Part shown: positions 1-11,055 of the stretch, one piece after another
Position numbering within the stretch: position 1 is the first letter of the stretch
Layout: the number at the start of each line of letters is the position of its first letter
NCBI RefSeq assembly: GCF_003369915.1
Contig: NW_022881614.1
Location: 7,647,001 to 7,711,000, forward strand
Source: Drosophila miranda
Taxonomy: Eukaryota; Arthropoda; Insecta; Diptera; Drosophilidae
Length of the DNA stretch: 64,000 nt
Direction: 5' to 3'
Made by a program: the position numbers and the translations under genes
Notes under the pieces: generated by a model
The model's database searches: none
What the model was told of the DNA's origin: nothing
The model's input: the letters and a program-made list of their open reading frames with translations, nothing else

Positions 1-131
1 AATTCAACCAAAGTTAATTCCGTTCAAGACTTCAGACCTCAGTCATCGTCGGGGAAATAACTAATCAATGTACGCTAAAGTTTAAGTGAAGAATAAAACC
101 TTTTTTAAAACGTAAACTGAAGTGTCGCATA

Positions 132-172
<41 letters not shown>

Positions 173-597
173 TGTTGTTCTTGCTTGTTAAATATTGGTT
201 TTTTGTTTCTTTTTCAACTCGTTTAACTAAGTATTCCATTTGCTTATTTAATGCTCAGTTTCAACAATAATTATCATCATATATAATGTATATATAGATT
301 GGTTGGTTTTCCCTTTCTTTATAAATGATGTGGCATCCAATAAATTCGTTTTGTTGTTGTTATTTGTAATTGTTCTTGGTTTTTTGTTTTTTGTTTTTGT
401 TTTTGAATTCCTTTTCCTTTAGCTAATGGTTCTATATATCATTCTGTTCTTGTTTTTTCTTGTGTTGCGTGTTTCTTTTGTTATACATATATATTCATGT
501 TCAATGTTCATGTTCTTTTCACGTCATTCGATCATTGCTTGATCCTCTGCCTATTGGGATAACGCTTATTCTAATTGATTTTAAAGAAAACATTATC
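1..597. other. AT-rich non-coding DNA
   Basis: No convincing coding exon. A TA dinucleotide run lies at about 138-170 and T-rich tracts follow. It lies 3' of the last recognisable lola-type exon on the minus strand, so it may be 3' UTR or intron of lola. Confidence 0.6.
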
Positions 598-641
598 TCA
601 TAAGTAATATTTGACACAGACACCGGACTCAAGGTGCCGCT

Positions 642-980
642 TTAGGTGGGAGCTTTGTGAAAATGCTTGCCGCACATCAGACAGCGAAATTTTTTCTGTC
701 CACCACATTCATATCTAGGGAAACGTTGATATAGATAGATAGATATAGACATATGCATATGGTATGCCCGACACTCACCTGATATGTCGTTGCAAGGAGC
801 TGGCGTCCTTGAAGCTCTTCAGGCAATTGAATCTCGGGCACTGATACCGTCCGTCCGGGTTGATGAACGTGAACAGATCGGAGAACTTCAGCTCGTACCA
901 GTAGTCGCGGATCAGGGAGTGCGCCAAAGTGCCAGTCGGCGGCGGGGTCTGGCTCGAGTTGGATGCGTAGCTGCTTGGAG
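642..980 (-). CDS. lola: lola-type variable zinc-finger exon pair, second finger frameshifted
   Basis: Two minus-strand exons, 980-779 and 714-642, are joined by a 64-base GT-AG intron (donor GTGAGT at 778, acceptor CCCTAG at 715). Exon one enters with two bases of a split codon, the same phase as the exon at 3978. It encodes the first finger (CPRFNC, then RHIRYEC completed across the splice), the C2HC form typical of lola. The second finger starts CLMCGKHFHKAPT and then meets TAA at 644-642. In the next frame the sequence continues LKRHLESGVC to a stop at 600-598, placing His and Cys at correct finger spacing. A one-base loss near 645 has probably truncated this isoform. Lola proteins are nuclear BTB zinc-finger transcription factors; each variable exon sets DNA specificity. 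The gene call rests on finger architecture and shared splice phase. Confidence 0.75.
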
Positions 981-1234
981 CTTTAAAGGAGGATGTTTAA
1001 GCAAATATATAGAAGGAGAAGAAAGAGAGAGATATATATCTTATGAGTCTGGGGCGTTCTGCTTACACAACTACAGAGGAAATTCGTATATTTCGATAAA
1101 TTCGTATTTATTTTGAAAAATTAACAAGAGTTTCAGTAAAGTTTTTGGTTTTTTTTTTTAAGTTTAGAAAAATATTTTGCAAGAAAGTTAAGTTTTGTAT
1201 AAGTTTTCAGTATAAACAATAATATGAATAATAA

Positions 1235-2208
1235 CGAGGTGGAACGTTGTGAGTTGCTGCGGACACCGCAACTCTACAGTTATACCCGATACTAAGTCAG
1301 TATGGCTCTCTCCGGCAGACGCCGCTAATATTAAACGACACGACAAAGAGTGCGTGCGAGAGAGACAGAAAATCAGTCTGAGCGTGACGTCGGGGGCTGC
1401 GTAGCCACTGCAAATTGATTTGTTCCTTTTGGCTACAAAAATGATCCGATCTGATCCAGATTCAGCAATCTGATAGATATGGTCATTATCTATGATTCTG
1501 CGAATTTTAGTTTTCTCGAATGTGCAATATTGTGGATGCAACAGATTTTCGTCCTTTGCGGGGGCGGAAGGGGGTGTGGCGAAATTTGGACACGAAACGG
1601 TCAAGGTCCGATATCACAGGCTCTTATAGGTTCTGAGATCCTTGAACTCATATTTTGCAATTGGCAAAACCGACTATGAAACCTGTGTGTTAGAGAGAGA
1701 CAGAGCGAGAAAGAATGAAATTGTTTTCTTGATTCTGGCTATAATAATTATACGATCTGGTTGAGATTTTACACTCTAGAACATATAGTCATCCTCTACG
1801 ATTCTGCGTTTTTGGTTTTATCGTATCTTTAAAAATGTAGATGCCACAGATTTTCGTCCTTTGTGGGGGCGGAAGTGGGCGGGGCAAAGTTTTGAAATAT
1901 TTTTGTAGCAGTGACATATCACAGATGTCTGGATCCAAAACATCGTTGCTCTAGCTCTTATAGTCTTTGAGCACTAGGCGCTGAAGGGGACGGACGGACG
2001 GACGGACGGACGGACGGACGGACGGACGGACGGACGGACGGACGGACGGACAGACGGACAGACAGACAGGGCTCAATCGACTCGGCTATTGATGCTGATC
2101 AAGAATATATACTTTATGGGGTCGGAAACGATTCCTTCTGGACGTTACACACATCCACTTTTACCACAAATCTAATATACCCCAATACTCATTTTGAGTA
2201 TCGGGTAT
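1235..2208 (-). mobile_element. ISY/INE-1-like non-autonomous element
   Basis: A reverse-oriented copy of the repeat that recurs seven more times in the window. In forward orientation it starts ATACCCGATACTCAAAATGA and ends AACGTTCCCCCTCG. It holds the GACG/GGAC minisatellite and several 'GGGGGCGGAAGGGGGTGTGG' type blocks. The family resembles Drosophila INE-1/DINE-1, Helitron-related and non-autonomous, called ISY in D. miranda. It lies between two lola variable exons. Confidence 0.85.
1987..2068. repeat. (GGAC)n tetranucleotide array inside ISY
   Basis: About 17 near-perfect GGAC units followed by GGACAGAC variants. The other ISY copies carry much shorter versions (CTGTCCGT variants), so this copy has an expanded array. 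Confidence 0.95.
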
Positions 2209-3703
2209 AAAAAGTTTGTGATATTTACAGTTAGTGTGTGTTGCGGGGTGTTTGGTTGAATTTTAATATTTTGTATTTTGTGTGGGCGTGGGCGTGGCAT
2301 GGTGGCATGGTGAAGCGTGAGCTAGCAGCATTGCAGATTGGCTTTTTTTATTTGATTGGTTGGTTGGTTGGTTTGAATGAGCGCTGTGGGATGATGCTTG
2401 TCTGAAGATGATCATGATAATGGTGCTTGATATGGGTCGGTCTGCAAAGAAACATGTTTAGTAAACTTGGCCAACAAGAGATAAATAGAGAGAGAGAGAG
2501 ACGGAAAGAGAGGAGAGTAGAGTGGAGTGGGGGAATGATGCAGCGACAGATCCCTAGTCATTGAAACGATTTCTTTTTCAATACTATTTTATTCGAGTTA
2601 CAAAAATATTCATATAAAAATACTTAGTTACGGCTCTCGAGTATAAAAATATATATAAATATCTATATATATGTGGTTAAGTGGCTTACATCACTAGCTA
2701 TATATCGTTTCGGTTTCTATACTCTGGTTTGGTCACAAATTCGTTTCACATTTTTTTGCTTTTTGTTTTTTTTTTTAAAGGTTCACAAAATATATATCTT
2801 TGTATATATGTATATAGTATGCATGTGTATTTAACTGTAGAGTTGGGCTTTAATTTTGTTTTTGGCTGCTTTGTAAATATATATTTGAACTATTTGTGTG
2901 TGTGTGTGTTTGATGTTGTTCAGTTATGTTTAGTTTTTGTTTAGTTAAGTTGCAATTTTACTGTTGGTTACGATTCATTTGTCTTTTGTTTGAGATCCTT
3001 CTTGTCTATAGGTAATCCATAACCCTAGCTAGCAAAGGAACTTAGATCGTCTACGAACTATCATCTACAAAGTTTTGTTAGTCAGTTAATTTTCTGAAAT
3101 TTCGCTGTTTTGGCATTGCCGCTTACTAAGGACTAGGACTATGTATCGAAAAATGTTTCGTTCACTTTTGTTTCGTTCTTTCTTAGGAATGCAAAGTGGG
3201 TTGGCAACCCAGCCCCCCCCCCCCCCCTTCCCCTTCCCCACCCACCCGACTACTCTCAGTAGTGTTGTGTTTCTCTCCCTGACTTAGTTTTGTTCACGTT
3301 TTGGTTTCGGTTTTGTGTGGACTTTGGCTTACTTGGCTAACAACTTAAGTTAACTTAAAGGAAATGAGAGACAGACAAGCTGAAGTTAGAAGCATAAGTT
3401 AGTGGTGGCTGAAAAAATCCGTGCTTAACTTAATCTAAATTACGAATGTTTATGAGATCCGAACGCGACTGCAATGATATCAGGAATTGGGCAAAACAAA
3501 CTGAAATCCCGAATAGAAACCCCGCCCGAAACTGTCCCTTGAGGGCCATTCTGAGCAGTGGATCATTGCAGTCGGTCCTGGCTAGTTCGCGCTTGAAACT
3601 TAGGGTATAATACTAATGGTATTTGCATGTGCAAATGGCGTAAAAACTAAACCTCAACGAAAGCGGAAGGTTTTGGCGGACTGGCGCGTGTAGCATAGCC
3701 CCT
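2209..3703. other. Non-coding, probable lola intron and UTR
   Basis: No zinc-finger or other coding signature on either strand. It contains a (TTGG)n stretch near 2358-2373, TA-rich runs and a C homopolymer near 3213-3227. The 3' part may be the 3' UTR of the exon at 3704-3978. Confidence 0.5.
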
Positions 3704-3978
3704 TTATGCGGTGGCCTCCCACTTGGTCTGAATGCCGGAGGCCTGCATCTGGAAGGCCAGCGGCAGGAAGTCCTTCTTCACCTTGGCAAAATGGGTCTTG
3801 ATGTGCTTGGTGAGGTTGTCGCTCCGCTTGGCCGCATAGTTGCAGCTGGGACACTGGAAGATCGGCCGCTCGGTCGTGAAGCGGCACTCGAATCGACGAT
3901 GGCGGCTGAGACTCTTGCGGGTCTTGTAGGATTTGCCGCACTGGTCGCAGGCGTGCTGGTACCAGGTCAGGACGAAAT
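3704..3978 (-). CDS. lola: lola-type variable zinc-finger exon (intact)
   Basis: A single terminal exon with acceptor TTTACAG just upstream of 3978. It enters with two bases of a split codon and ends in TAA at 3706-3704, giving 90 complete residues. It encodes a C2HC first finger (ACDQCGKSYKTRKSLSRH, then FEC) and a C2H2 second finger (CPSCNYAAKRSDNLTKHIKTH), followed by a short tail. This paired C2HC/C2H2 layout on one terminal exon is characteristic of lola, where a common BTB-encoding 5' part is spliced to one of many variable 3' exons. No BTB exon occurs in the window. Third-position GC is high and no lesion is visible. Another BTB gene with alternative finger exons, such as mod(mdg4), is less likely because its fingers are of the FLYWCH type. 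Confidence 0.85.
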
Positions 3979-6417
3979 CTGTAAATGTAATTGGGTGTGC
4001 ATGACAGAGAGAGGTGGGAGAGACAGAGATAGAGGGGGAGCCAGAGGGGACGTTGGTGGGGAGCAGGGACACGCACAGAGGAGTGGGTGGAAGTGAGTGA
4101 GTGGGTGGGTGGAAGTGATTGAGTTCGTGAGTTGAGTCGCATGTTTCACAATGATTCGTTGTTTATTGATTCCTGAATATATTCTAAATTATTAGCAGAT
4201 AATCGTGATTGACTGACTGTATTATCTGTCTGAGTGGCTGATATTTTCTGCGTTTCTTAATTTTTTTTTTTTTGAGCAAGTCAAGTTTGTTAATCTACAA
4301 ATAAAATATCAGGAAAAAAAAAAACAAAAAACAATTAATATAAATTCATAAATATAAAATGACTTAAAAACATCTCAAGCATTCCAAAAGAAAGTTTATT
4401 AACTATTTAGACGGGGAAAAAAACGAAAAGGAAAACGAAAAATGTATGCATACATATACATATATATATAAAACACATTTATATAGCTTAAAACTATAAA
4501 AAGATCATCCCAGCAATAGATATGACATAGACATACGTATATGTGTATGTATATGTTATGTATGTAGATGATATAAGAACCCAGATGGAACCTTCTTAAG
4601 TATTAGAATAAGTCTGTGTAAGAAAAAACATCAAGTGTTAAATAATTTATTTTTGTTTAATATTTCATCGAAAGACACACAAATACATTATCAAATGGAG
4701 ATGTAGATCTAGGTGTAATTTTAAAGATAGAAATTGGAAGTTAGAAAAACGCTCGGCAGAACAAAAAGCGCATAAAGGACACTCACACGCAACACACACA
4801 ACAGAGACGCCACAGAAAGCAGACACATGAGAGAACCCAAGCAAGAGAGTGAGAGCAAGAGAGAGAGAAATAGACAGATACACGAGGTATGTTTGGGAGC
4901 ATGCTTACAGGGTACAATACAATGCGAAACAGAACTAGAGATTCAGTTTTATATGGATAGGATATAGAATTCCTTCTAGTTCCGTTTCGCACAGTACCGG
5001 GGGGGTGTTTGTGTGTGTGTGTTTTTTTAGGTAGTTGGAACCCAGACAAAAAACAGTTCGAGGCGAGAGTTTTACACAGAACAAAGATATATGTATATAT
5101 ATATCGTGGAATATATATTAAAAAAGATAGTAGATATAGTAGATAATACTGTAAGTGACAGACTTTTGTTTTCTTTGCGCTTCGATCGCTGCAGTAGACG
5201 GACGTCCCCAGACAGAGATGCCTTCTGGCCGCCGCCGCCTCACAGATAGTAGTATTTGAGTAGTAGGTAGTGGTTTTTTTGGAGTAGTAGTAGATGTAGA
5301 GTAGTGGAGTGGTAGTACAACAGTTTTTGTAGAGACATCTAAAAGAAATTTAGTAATAAAATAGGTTAGTGAAAATTCGCACAACAATCGCCAGAAAACG
5401 AAAGAAAACTGAGCGGTAGGGGAATGTGAACAGAATGTGGAACCAAAAACAAAAGCATTGTGGAGCAGGAGGAATGAACAAAAGATGGAAATGATGATGA
5501 TGATAGGGGGGAGAGAAAAATAGAAGAGAAAAATGCCTAAAAAGGGAACAATAAACATCCCGTTTGGCTGTAATTAAATACATACATGTAATATATTTCT
5601 GTGGTTCTTTAGTTTGTTTTTTGTTAAAAAATATAATTTTTTTTTTATTTCGTTTGGACTTTGGATAAATTAGGCATTAAGTGTAGAAGTAAAAGTAAAG
5701 TGTAAAAATAACTTAACTAGTCGTACAATTTGGTGGCATATCATTTGGAATAGGTGCATTAAAATTACAAAATACACCCCCGCACCGTCCTCTTCTTCTT
5801 TTGCGAGAGGACAGGGGGGGAGCTGGGTTCGTTGGTTGAGTATTTTGGAGTTGTTTTTCTTTTTTGGATTCAATCAAACTGGAATTACTCAACTTGTAGT
5901 AAGAAGATTTGATTCCTGTCTCGTTTTTGGTTTCGTCCTTTCTCTTACGTGACTAACAAATATTTCGATACATATACATACAAACATACATGTATCCCAT
6001 TCCATCCTATCGCTGGATGTGGGCGGGCGTATAGGAAATCCTTATATAAATACAAATTCGTGACGGTTCAAGTTCGTTTCGGTTATAGGAAAGATTTGAT
6101 TATCGATTTCCAATTTTCAATTTTCGATTTTCGAGATGGCGTGTTTCAACATTGTAATAAGAGAATTGTAAGACACATTTCGCTTGCGACAAAAGAATAC
6201 ATAGTCTACATAAATTAAAATGGATCTTCGAAAGAGGTTCGTCTTTGAAGATCGGAATGTCTGGAATGTCTGGCTGAGATTCACACAAGCTTACATGGTA
6301 GGGGGACATACGAGTTACAAATCAAGTTAAAATACATTTAAATATACATTTATAGCCTACAAATATGGCGAGCTGACTCTTTGACAAAATTAGATGAGAA
6401 GTTTCGAGATTCGAGTT
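3979..6417. other. Non-coding lola intron
   Basis: AT-rich with GAGAGA, (GATGAT) and GTGTGT simple sequence and homopolymers. Small open frames on both strands are low-complexity and have no recognisable domain. No splice-bounded finger exon was found. Confidence 0.6.
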
Positions 6418-7342
6418 TCAATAAATTAAGTATAGTAGACAGGGGGGTGGGGGGACAGAACATATGACTTTGGTTGCTCTGATAGGCGATCTCCTTTTAA
6501 TTGTTGTTATAAGCAATGGCATGGTGTTCATCAATCGCTCCTTGAGCAACGAGTTCGAGATGATCTGCAGGCCCAGCTTCATGTTCCAATCCTCGCTCAT
6601 CAGGTGCTGCACCTTGCTGGGGGTAACCGGTTCCGGCTTGATGTTCAACTCTGTTGCAGATCCCCCCACGGCGCCTTCTGCCGCCTGCTCGCCTGCTCCT
6701 CCTCCGACATCGTTGTTGTTCTTGGCTGCCGCTTCAGCGGCTGCGGCTGCAGCTGCAGCAGCGGCGGCGGCTGCGGCCGCCTGCTCTTCGACCACGGCAG
6801 CAGCTGCCGAGATGGCCGTAATGACTCCAGTCAGCCCGTAGGTCGGTATCGACACCATGTGTGGCGGCAGTGGTGAAGTGCAACGCCGGACAAATTCTCG
6901 TTCTCGTAGTTCTCCTTGCGCAGCGATAGGTTCTCGGGATTGGGGCTCTCGCAGTCGTTGAGCGAGCCCACGCTGCCCACACTCGCACCGCAGTCGCCGC
7001 CCATGTGAAGGCCCAGATTTCCGGCCTTCAGGTCCATGACACTTCCGCTCGTGCTGTCGCGACCGCTCGAGGTGCGCGACCAGCTGCCTGTCGTCAGCTG
7101 TGCGATGGCCGGCGGTATGCCGTGCTTTGAGACCAGATGCCGCACCATGTGGTACTTGCGGCGGAAACGGGAGCTGCAGAATTTACAGTTGAAGCGCGGC
7201 GGAATGCCGATGCACTCGTCGCGCATGTGCCGCTGCAGGTGACGCTTGCGCAAATAGCTCTTGTTGGAAGCGCTCCCTGTTATTGTCCGAGTCCTGGTCC
7301 ACGTCATCGCTGCCGAACACACTGTGCTTGAAGTCGTAACTC
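6418..7342 (-). pseudogene. lola: lola-type variable zinc-finger exon with several lesions
   Basis: The exon probably begins after CTGAG at 7343. From 7342 to about 7270 codon bias favours a frame with the acidic text VFGSDDVDQDSDNNRERF, but the finger that follows (NKSYLRKRHLQRHMRDEC) is in another frame and lacks its first Cys pair. A deletion near 7270 fits. The second finger (FNCKFCSSRFRRKYHMVRH) is whole. From 7260 to about 6895 the frame is good (SGRDSTSGSVMDLKAGN). It then stops at 6831, while coding-like text with a poly-Ala run and SEDWNMKLGLQIISNSLLKE continues one frame away to about 6520, implying a second indel near 6895. The last residues after MNTMP lose coding character, so a third indel near 6518 is possible. 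Upstream BTB exons are not in the window. Confidence 0.65.
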
Positions 7343-8367
7343 AGGTTTGAGGTCGAACAGATCAATCAGATGAAAGGAGATCCCGTGGTTGGTTGGTTCA
7401 TTGGTTCATTGGTTAGTGGGTGGTGATCGTGGGTGGTGATCGTGTGTGGAGGATGTGTGATTTTTGGAGGATTAGGTGTTCGGTGATTGATTGGGTTAGT
7501 GATTATGGTCAATTTTCATTGATTTGCTATTTGTGATGGGAGGATTCGATTCGATTCGATTGATATTTTTGTGGTTTTTTTTTAGTTTATTTTAGTTTAT
7601 TTTTTTTTTTTGGTTGTATGAAATGAAAGTGAAAAGAAAACGAAAAGAAACGTGTGAAAAATCATAAACAAAGGTCCAGATTAGGCTTAGTCTGAAACTC
7701 CATTTGCTGCAAATGTTGCTCGTAATTTTAGCTTAAACTAAACTTAATCATCAATCGTTCAGTTCATTCGTTCATTTCTGCGGTCTGAGAAGTTGAAGGA
7801 AAACTAATGCAAATCATACATTGTTCGGTTAAATTCAAATGTCTAATCAAGTTTACATAAGTGGTTGTAACAAAGGACTACAGAGAGAGGACTACTCTCC
7901 ATCAAAGACAAATAAACAAATTACAACAACTTAGTAGATAATACAAATAAAATAATTAAGAAATTCTCTAAGAATTTTGTTTAATTTAACAATACTAAAC
8001 TATAATATATAGATGTAAAAAAAAAGAAAAACTATACATTAAAACAGATTTCTTTATGTAGGTATATTTTGGTTTCCTCCAAGGGAGGCTCTGGACATCA
8101 CTGGCTCTAAAAATACATAAACTTTCATGGAATAGATGGTAGGCATATATTTGAAAACAACAACAATCAACTTTTTCGTTTCAATAAATATTTGTACACA
8201 TATATTTAACTTCAGATTTGTTTGACTAAGCGCAGACACAGACTTCGGGCTCTCTCGCCAGGGCGGGTGGTACACAGTCCAGAGAGATTGAACAACATTT
8301 CTTAACTATATAACAGCCGGATTTGACCTCGATCTCTTTCGGAATTATATTCCCCACATCCTAGAGC
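7343..8367. other. Non-coding spacer; 3' UTR of the HSF-like gene at its right end
   Basis: Contains (GGTTGGTTCATT) and GGGTGGTGATCGT short repeats near 7386-7445 and T-rich runs. About 8280-8367 is likely the 3' UTR of the minus-strand gene ending at 8368. No coding exon was recognised. Confidence 0.5.
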
Positions 8368-9927
8368 CTAGACCTTCTTCAGCTGGTGGATTTTTTCCTG
8401 CTTGGATTTCTTTACAAACTTGTAGGTGCCGTTGTTCTCGTTCAGAAACAGCTCCAATGACGAGGAAGCTCCTTCGTCTTCGTCTTCGCTGGAACTGGAA
8501 CCGGAGCTGGAGCTAGACTCCAGGAGCGCGTTCAATTTCGAGCCTTTGTTGTACTTCTTTTTTTTGGACTTGATCGGTTTGGGCTTCTCCTTGGGCTTGG
8601 ATGTACTGCCGCTGCCACTGCCGCTGCCGTCGCCATCGTCGTCGCACAGCTGCTGCATGACCTCCTCAAGGTCAAAGGCATCCTTCTTGGCATCTGCGGC
8701 AGCATCGTTCTCCTCGTCGGAGTAGTCCACACCAATGGGTAGGTTCTGGTTGAAGTCGCCCGACTTGTTGTGGCCGTCGATCACGATCTGCTTGTAGCCG
8801 CTGATCTTGATGCCGTAGCGGGGCATGTACTCCTGGAAGAAGTCCTGCAGCTTCGGGGGCGGCACGTTGCCGTAGTAGCCGGCAAACGAGGGCACCTGCT
8901 TGGTGAGTATCTTGGCCACCGACTCGTACGGATTCACGATCTTGTCCGTCTTGGCCACCAGCTGCTGCTCCACGGTGGTCTCCAGGATGGCGGCCGGCCG
9001 GCCCCCGCGTTTGGCCACCGGCCTGTTCGAGGCATTGGCGTGTTCCTGCAGCAAAGCCACGTCGGAATGGTAGCTCAGCTCCGTGCGGAGGCGGCAGCGT
9101 GCCATCTGCAGGGGCGACAGATAGGAGTTGAAAGAGAAGCAGAGGTCCTTCTGCTGCTGCTTCTGTTGCGGTGTGGGTGTCTCCTTTTTCTCTTGCGGTT
9201 GCAGGTTTCTTATGTGGCGGATCTTTTTCGGCACACCCATTACGAAGTTGGGATTCTGGAAGACCAAGACTATAGAGCTCTTGGGCAGATCCTGCAGGTC
9301 GTGGTCCAGCACACGCACAAAGCCGTGGTTCAACAGCTGCTTCGTGAACTGGAGGACGCTGTTGCAACGGAACAGGGACCGAGATCCCATCAAATGCTCC
9401 TGCAGCGCCACATACTCGAGCAGCAGGTGCTTGCCCTTCTTCGACCAATTGAGGAAGTCAATGCGGCGGCTGTTGGTGGCCAGATACAGCTTCTGGACAA
9501 ACGAGTAGGCAGCAAGTCGGCGACGCAAGATGCGTCTCGTCACGCGGGACTTCTGCTGTCGCATTCCGGCCGTCCTCTTTTCCTTCAACTTTCCTCCGGC
9601 CCGCTTCTTCAACAGCTTCTTTTTCATCTTCTGGCGGACTCTAGTGAGGATTACCTCATCGTCGGCGATAGTTCCCGGCTTTGGGACAATCTCCACCTCC
9701 GGGACATCGTCCAGCGCATTCGCACCGTCTTCATCATCGAGGGTGTCCAGAAACTGCCGCAGCTCCTGATCGTGGGCACCTTCGGCCAGCACGATGCCGG
9801 GGGTGGGAGGCTCTCCGTGGAGTATCTTCTGCCAGTCGTCCGTGTCGTAGGTGCCACTTCCCGCGTCACGAGCCTCGTCCAGTGCAGCCTGTTCTCCGAT
9901 GCGCGGAGAATTTTGACTACCGGACAT
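8368..9927 (-). CDS. HSF-type DNA-binding-domain protein, 519 aa, intronless
   Basis: An intact open frame from ATG at 9927 to TAG at 8368. Residues 1-95 are acidic; 96-140 are strongly basic (KMKKKLLKKRAGGK). Residues about 141-231 match the heat-shock-factor winged-helix pattern: FVQKLY, WSKKGK, LFRCNSVLQFTKQLLNHGF, and the closing VFQNPNFVMG that mirrors the HSF F-x-H-P-x-F-x-R-G. A Gln/Pro linker follows. Residues 300-420 hold a conserved-looking block (YESVAKILTKQVPSFAGYYG). The C-terminus has Ser/Glu runs and Lys-rich motifs (KSKKKKYNK). No trimerisation coiled coil is evident, so it is probably a divergent HSF-domain nuclear protein rather than Hsf itself. I do not recognise the gene symbol. 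It is undamaged despite lying between a damaged lola exon and the transposon island. Confidence 0.85.
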   Translation of the reverse strand: MSGSQNSPRIGEQAALDEARDAGSGTYDTDDWQKILHGEPPTPGIVLAEGAHDQELRQFLDTLDDEDGANALDDVPEVEIVPKPGTIADDEVILTRVRQKMKKKLLKKRAGGKLKEKRTAGMRQQKSRVTRRILRRRLAAYSFVQKLYLATNSRRIDFLNWSKKGKHLLLEYVALQEHLMGSRSLFRCNSVLQFTKQLLNHGFVRVLDHDLQDLPKSSIVLVFQNPNFVMGVPKKIRHIRNLQPQEKKETPTPQQKQQQKDLCFSFNSYLSPLQMARCRLRTELSYHSDVALLQEHANASNRPVAKRGGRPAAILETTVEQQLVAKTDKIVNPYESVAKILTKQVPSFAGYYGNVPPPKLQDFFQEYMPRYGIKISGYKQIVIDGHNKSGDFNQNLPIGVDYSDEENDAAADAKKDAFDLEEVMQQLCDDDGDGSGSGSGSTSKPKEKPKPIKSKKKKYNKGSKLNALLESSSSSGSSSSEDEDEGASSSLELFLNENNGTYKFVKKSKQEKIHQLKKV

Positions 9928-10354
9928 TGCGTTTTGTTCCTTTTTTTTTTTGTTTTTTGATTACAAATTTATTCCTGGACTTTGATTTTGTCGGCTTGCC
10001 GGCACGAAAATAATTGTACACTTTGACGTCAAATGGCAGGAGAAAGCTGCCATACTTTCCAAAGTTAAAGCATCAGTGTTGCAAAACGTTTCTGGTATTT
10101 TTAATTTCTCCTTCAAGTGCTGTAGAATTTTGTTGAATTTGATCGTGATATGTCATTAAATTCATAGAAATAAACTTTAACCCTGCAGAGGAGGTGGGGG
10201 GGGGGGGGGGCCCTCTATAAATGCAAATTTCCAAAGACACAAAGAATATCAAATACCAAACAAAACTCGAATTTCATTCCATTTGAATGCATTTCATGTA
10301 TTGTTTGCAATAAATCTATTGTTCCGCAACCCCCCAGTCAGGTAGACCAGTCAG

Positions 10355-10520
10355 GTAGAAAATTAATTCATCAATCTTATAAAACTATGTGGGCATGGCT
10401 AAATGTTCTATCTAGCTAGTAATATTCGACGGATGATAAAAATCAAGGAATATGAATAATTCGTAGGTATATTCTGAAAATGAGACCGTATATTTCGTTA
10501 TTTATTTAAATTGGTAATAA
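10355..10520 (+). repeat. Diverged copy of a repeat also found upstream of Khc-73
   Basis: Co-linear blocks ATTCATCAAT, ACTATGTGGGCATGGCTAAA, ATATTCGACGGA, GGAATATGAA and GTATATTCTGAAAATGAGAC match, in order, the reverse complement of 46640-46480 next to the Khc-73 promoter. A weaker third copy lies at about 10825-10950. Confidence 0.6.
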
Positions 10521-10824
10521 CCGGTTGACAATAATGATTACAGGCAACACTAATTTTTATACCCTAGGGAAAAAGATGTTAAAGACTCCGTAGGTATCAG
10601 GATCGAGATGAATACATACAAGATACTAATAATGTACTTGAATATGTCCAAAGAATATCAATTTGAGAAAAGGTCTTCATAAATTACGTTTTATCTTCAT
10701 ATCAAATTAACGAAATAGGGTGTAGGCCTATACACGCATCATGTCTTCAAATACTAGCAGCATTGCGACTGTTTTTTTGTTGAACTATTTTGTTCAAACC
10801 TTGTTGTAGCCAATCTTGAAGAAA

Positions 10825-10950
10825 ATGTATTCATCAACGGCATAAAATTATGTGGGCAGAACTAAAGGTTTTAGTTAGCCAGAATTATTCAACGGAATCT
10901 CTAAATTGAGCAATATGAACGACTATCCTCTTTCGTTTTTTTCTTTTGAC
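10825..10950 (+). repeat. Weaker third copy of the same repeat
   Basis: Shares GTATTCATCAACGG, AAAATTATGTGGGCA, GTTAGCCAGAATTATTCAACGG and a GCAATATGAA block in the same order as 10355-10460, about 465 bases downstream, at clearly lower identity. Confidence 0.45.
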
Positions 10951-11055
10951 CTATTTCGATAAAACATCTTTCTGTTTGACCTATTTCGTTAAAACCTTTG
11001 TTTAGACAAGATCCAAAAAAGCAAGTATTTAGAATAAGGCAGTTAAGTAAAAAAT

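Larger units (their letters stand above)
9928..11055. other. Spacer with promoter of the HSF-like gene and diverged repeats
   Basis: The first 150 bases must contain the promoter of the minus-strand gene; no TATA box stands out. A G homopolymer occurs at about 10195-10210. The remainder is AT-rich and contains two diverged copies of a repeat described separately. No coding exon was seen. Confidence 0.55.

Noticed and set aside
1987..2068. GGAC array considered as a satellite or telomeric repeat
   Set aside because: It sits inside ISY at the place where all copies have shorter versions, so it is an internal minisatellite.
5118..5583. Hydrophobic minus-strand frames rich in Phe and His
   Set aside because: They are products of GA-rich simple sequence in the lola intron, with no splice sites or domain.
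8770..9960. 396-codon plus-strand open frame opposite the HSF-like gene
   Set aside because: It is the antisense of a GC-rich coding region; composition is Leu/Val/His-rich with no domain, and codon bias favours the minus-strand frame.
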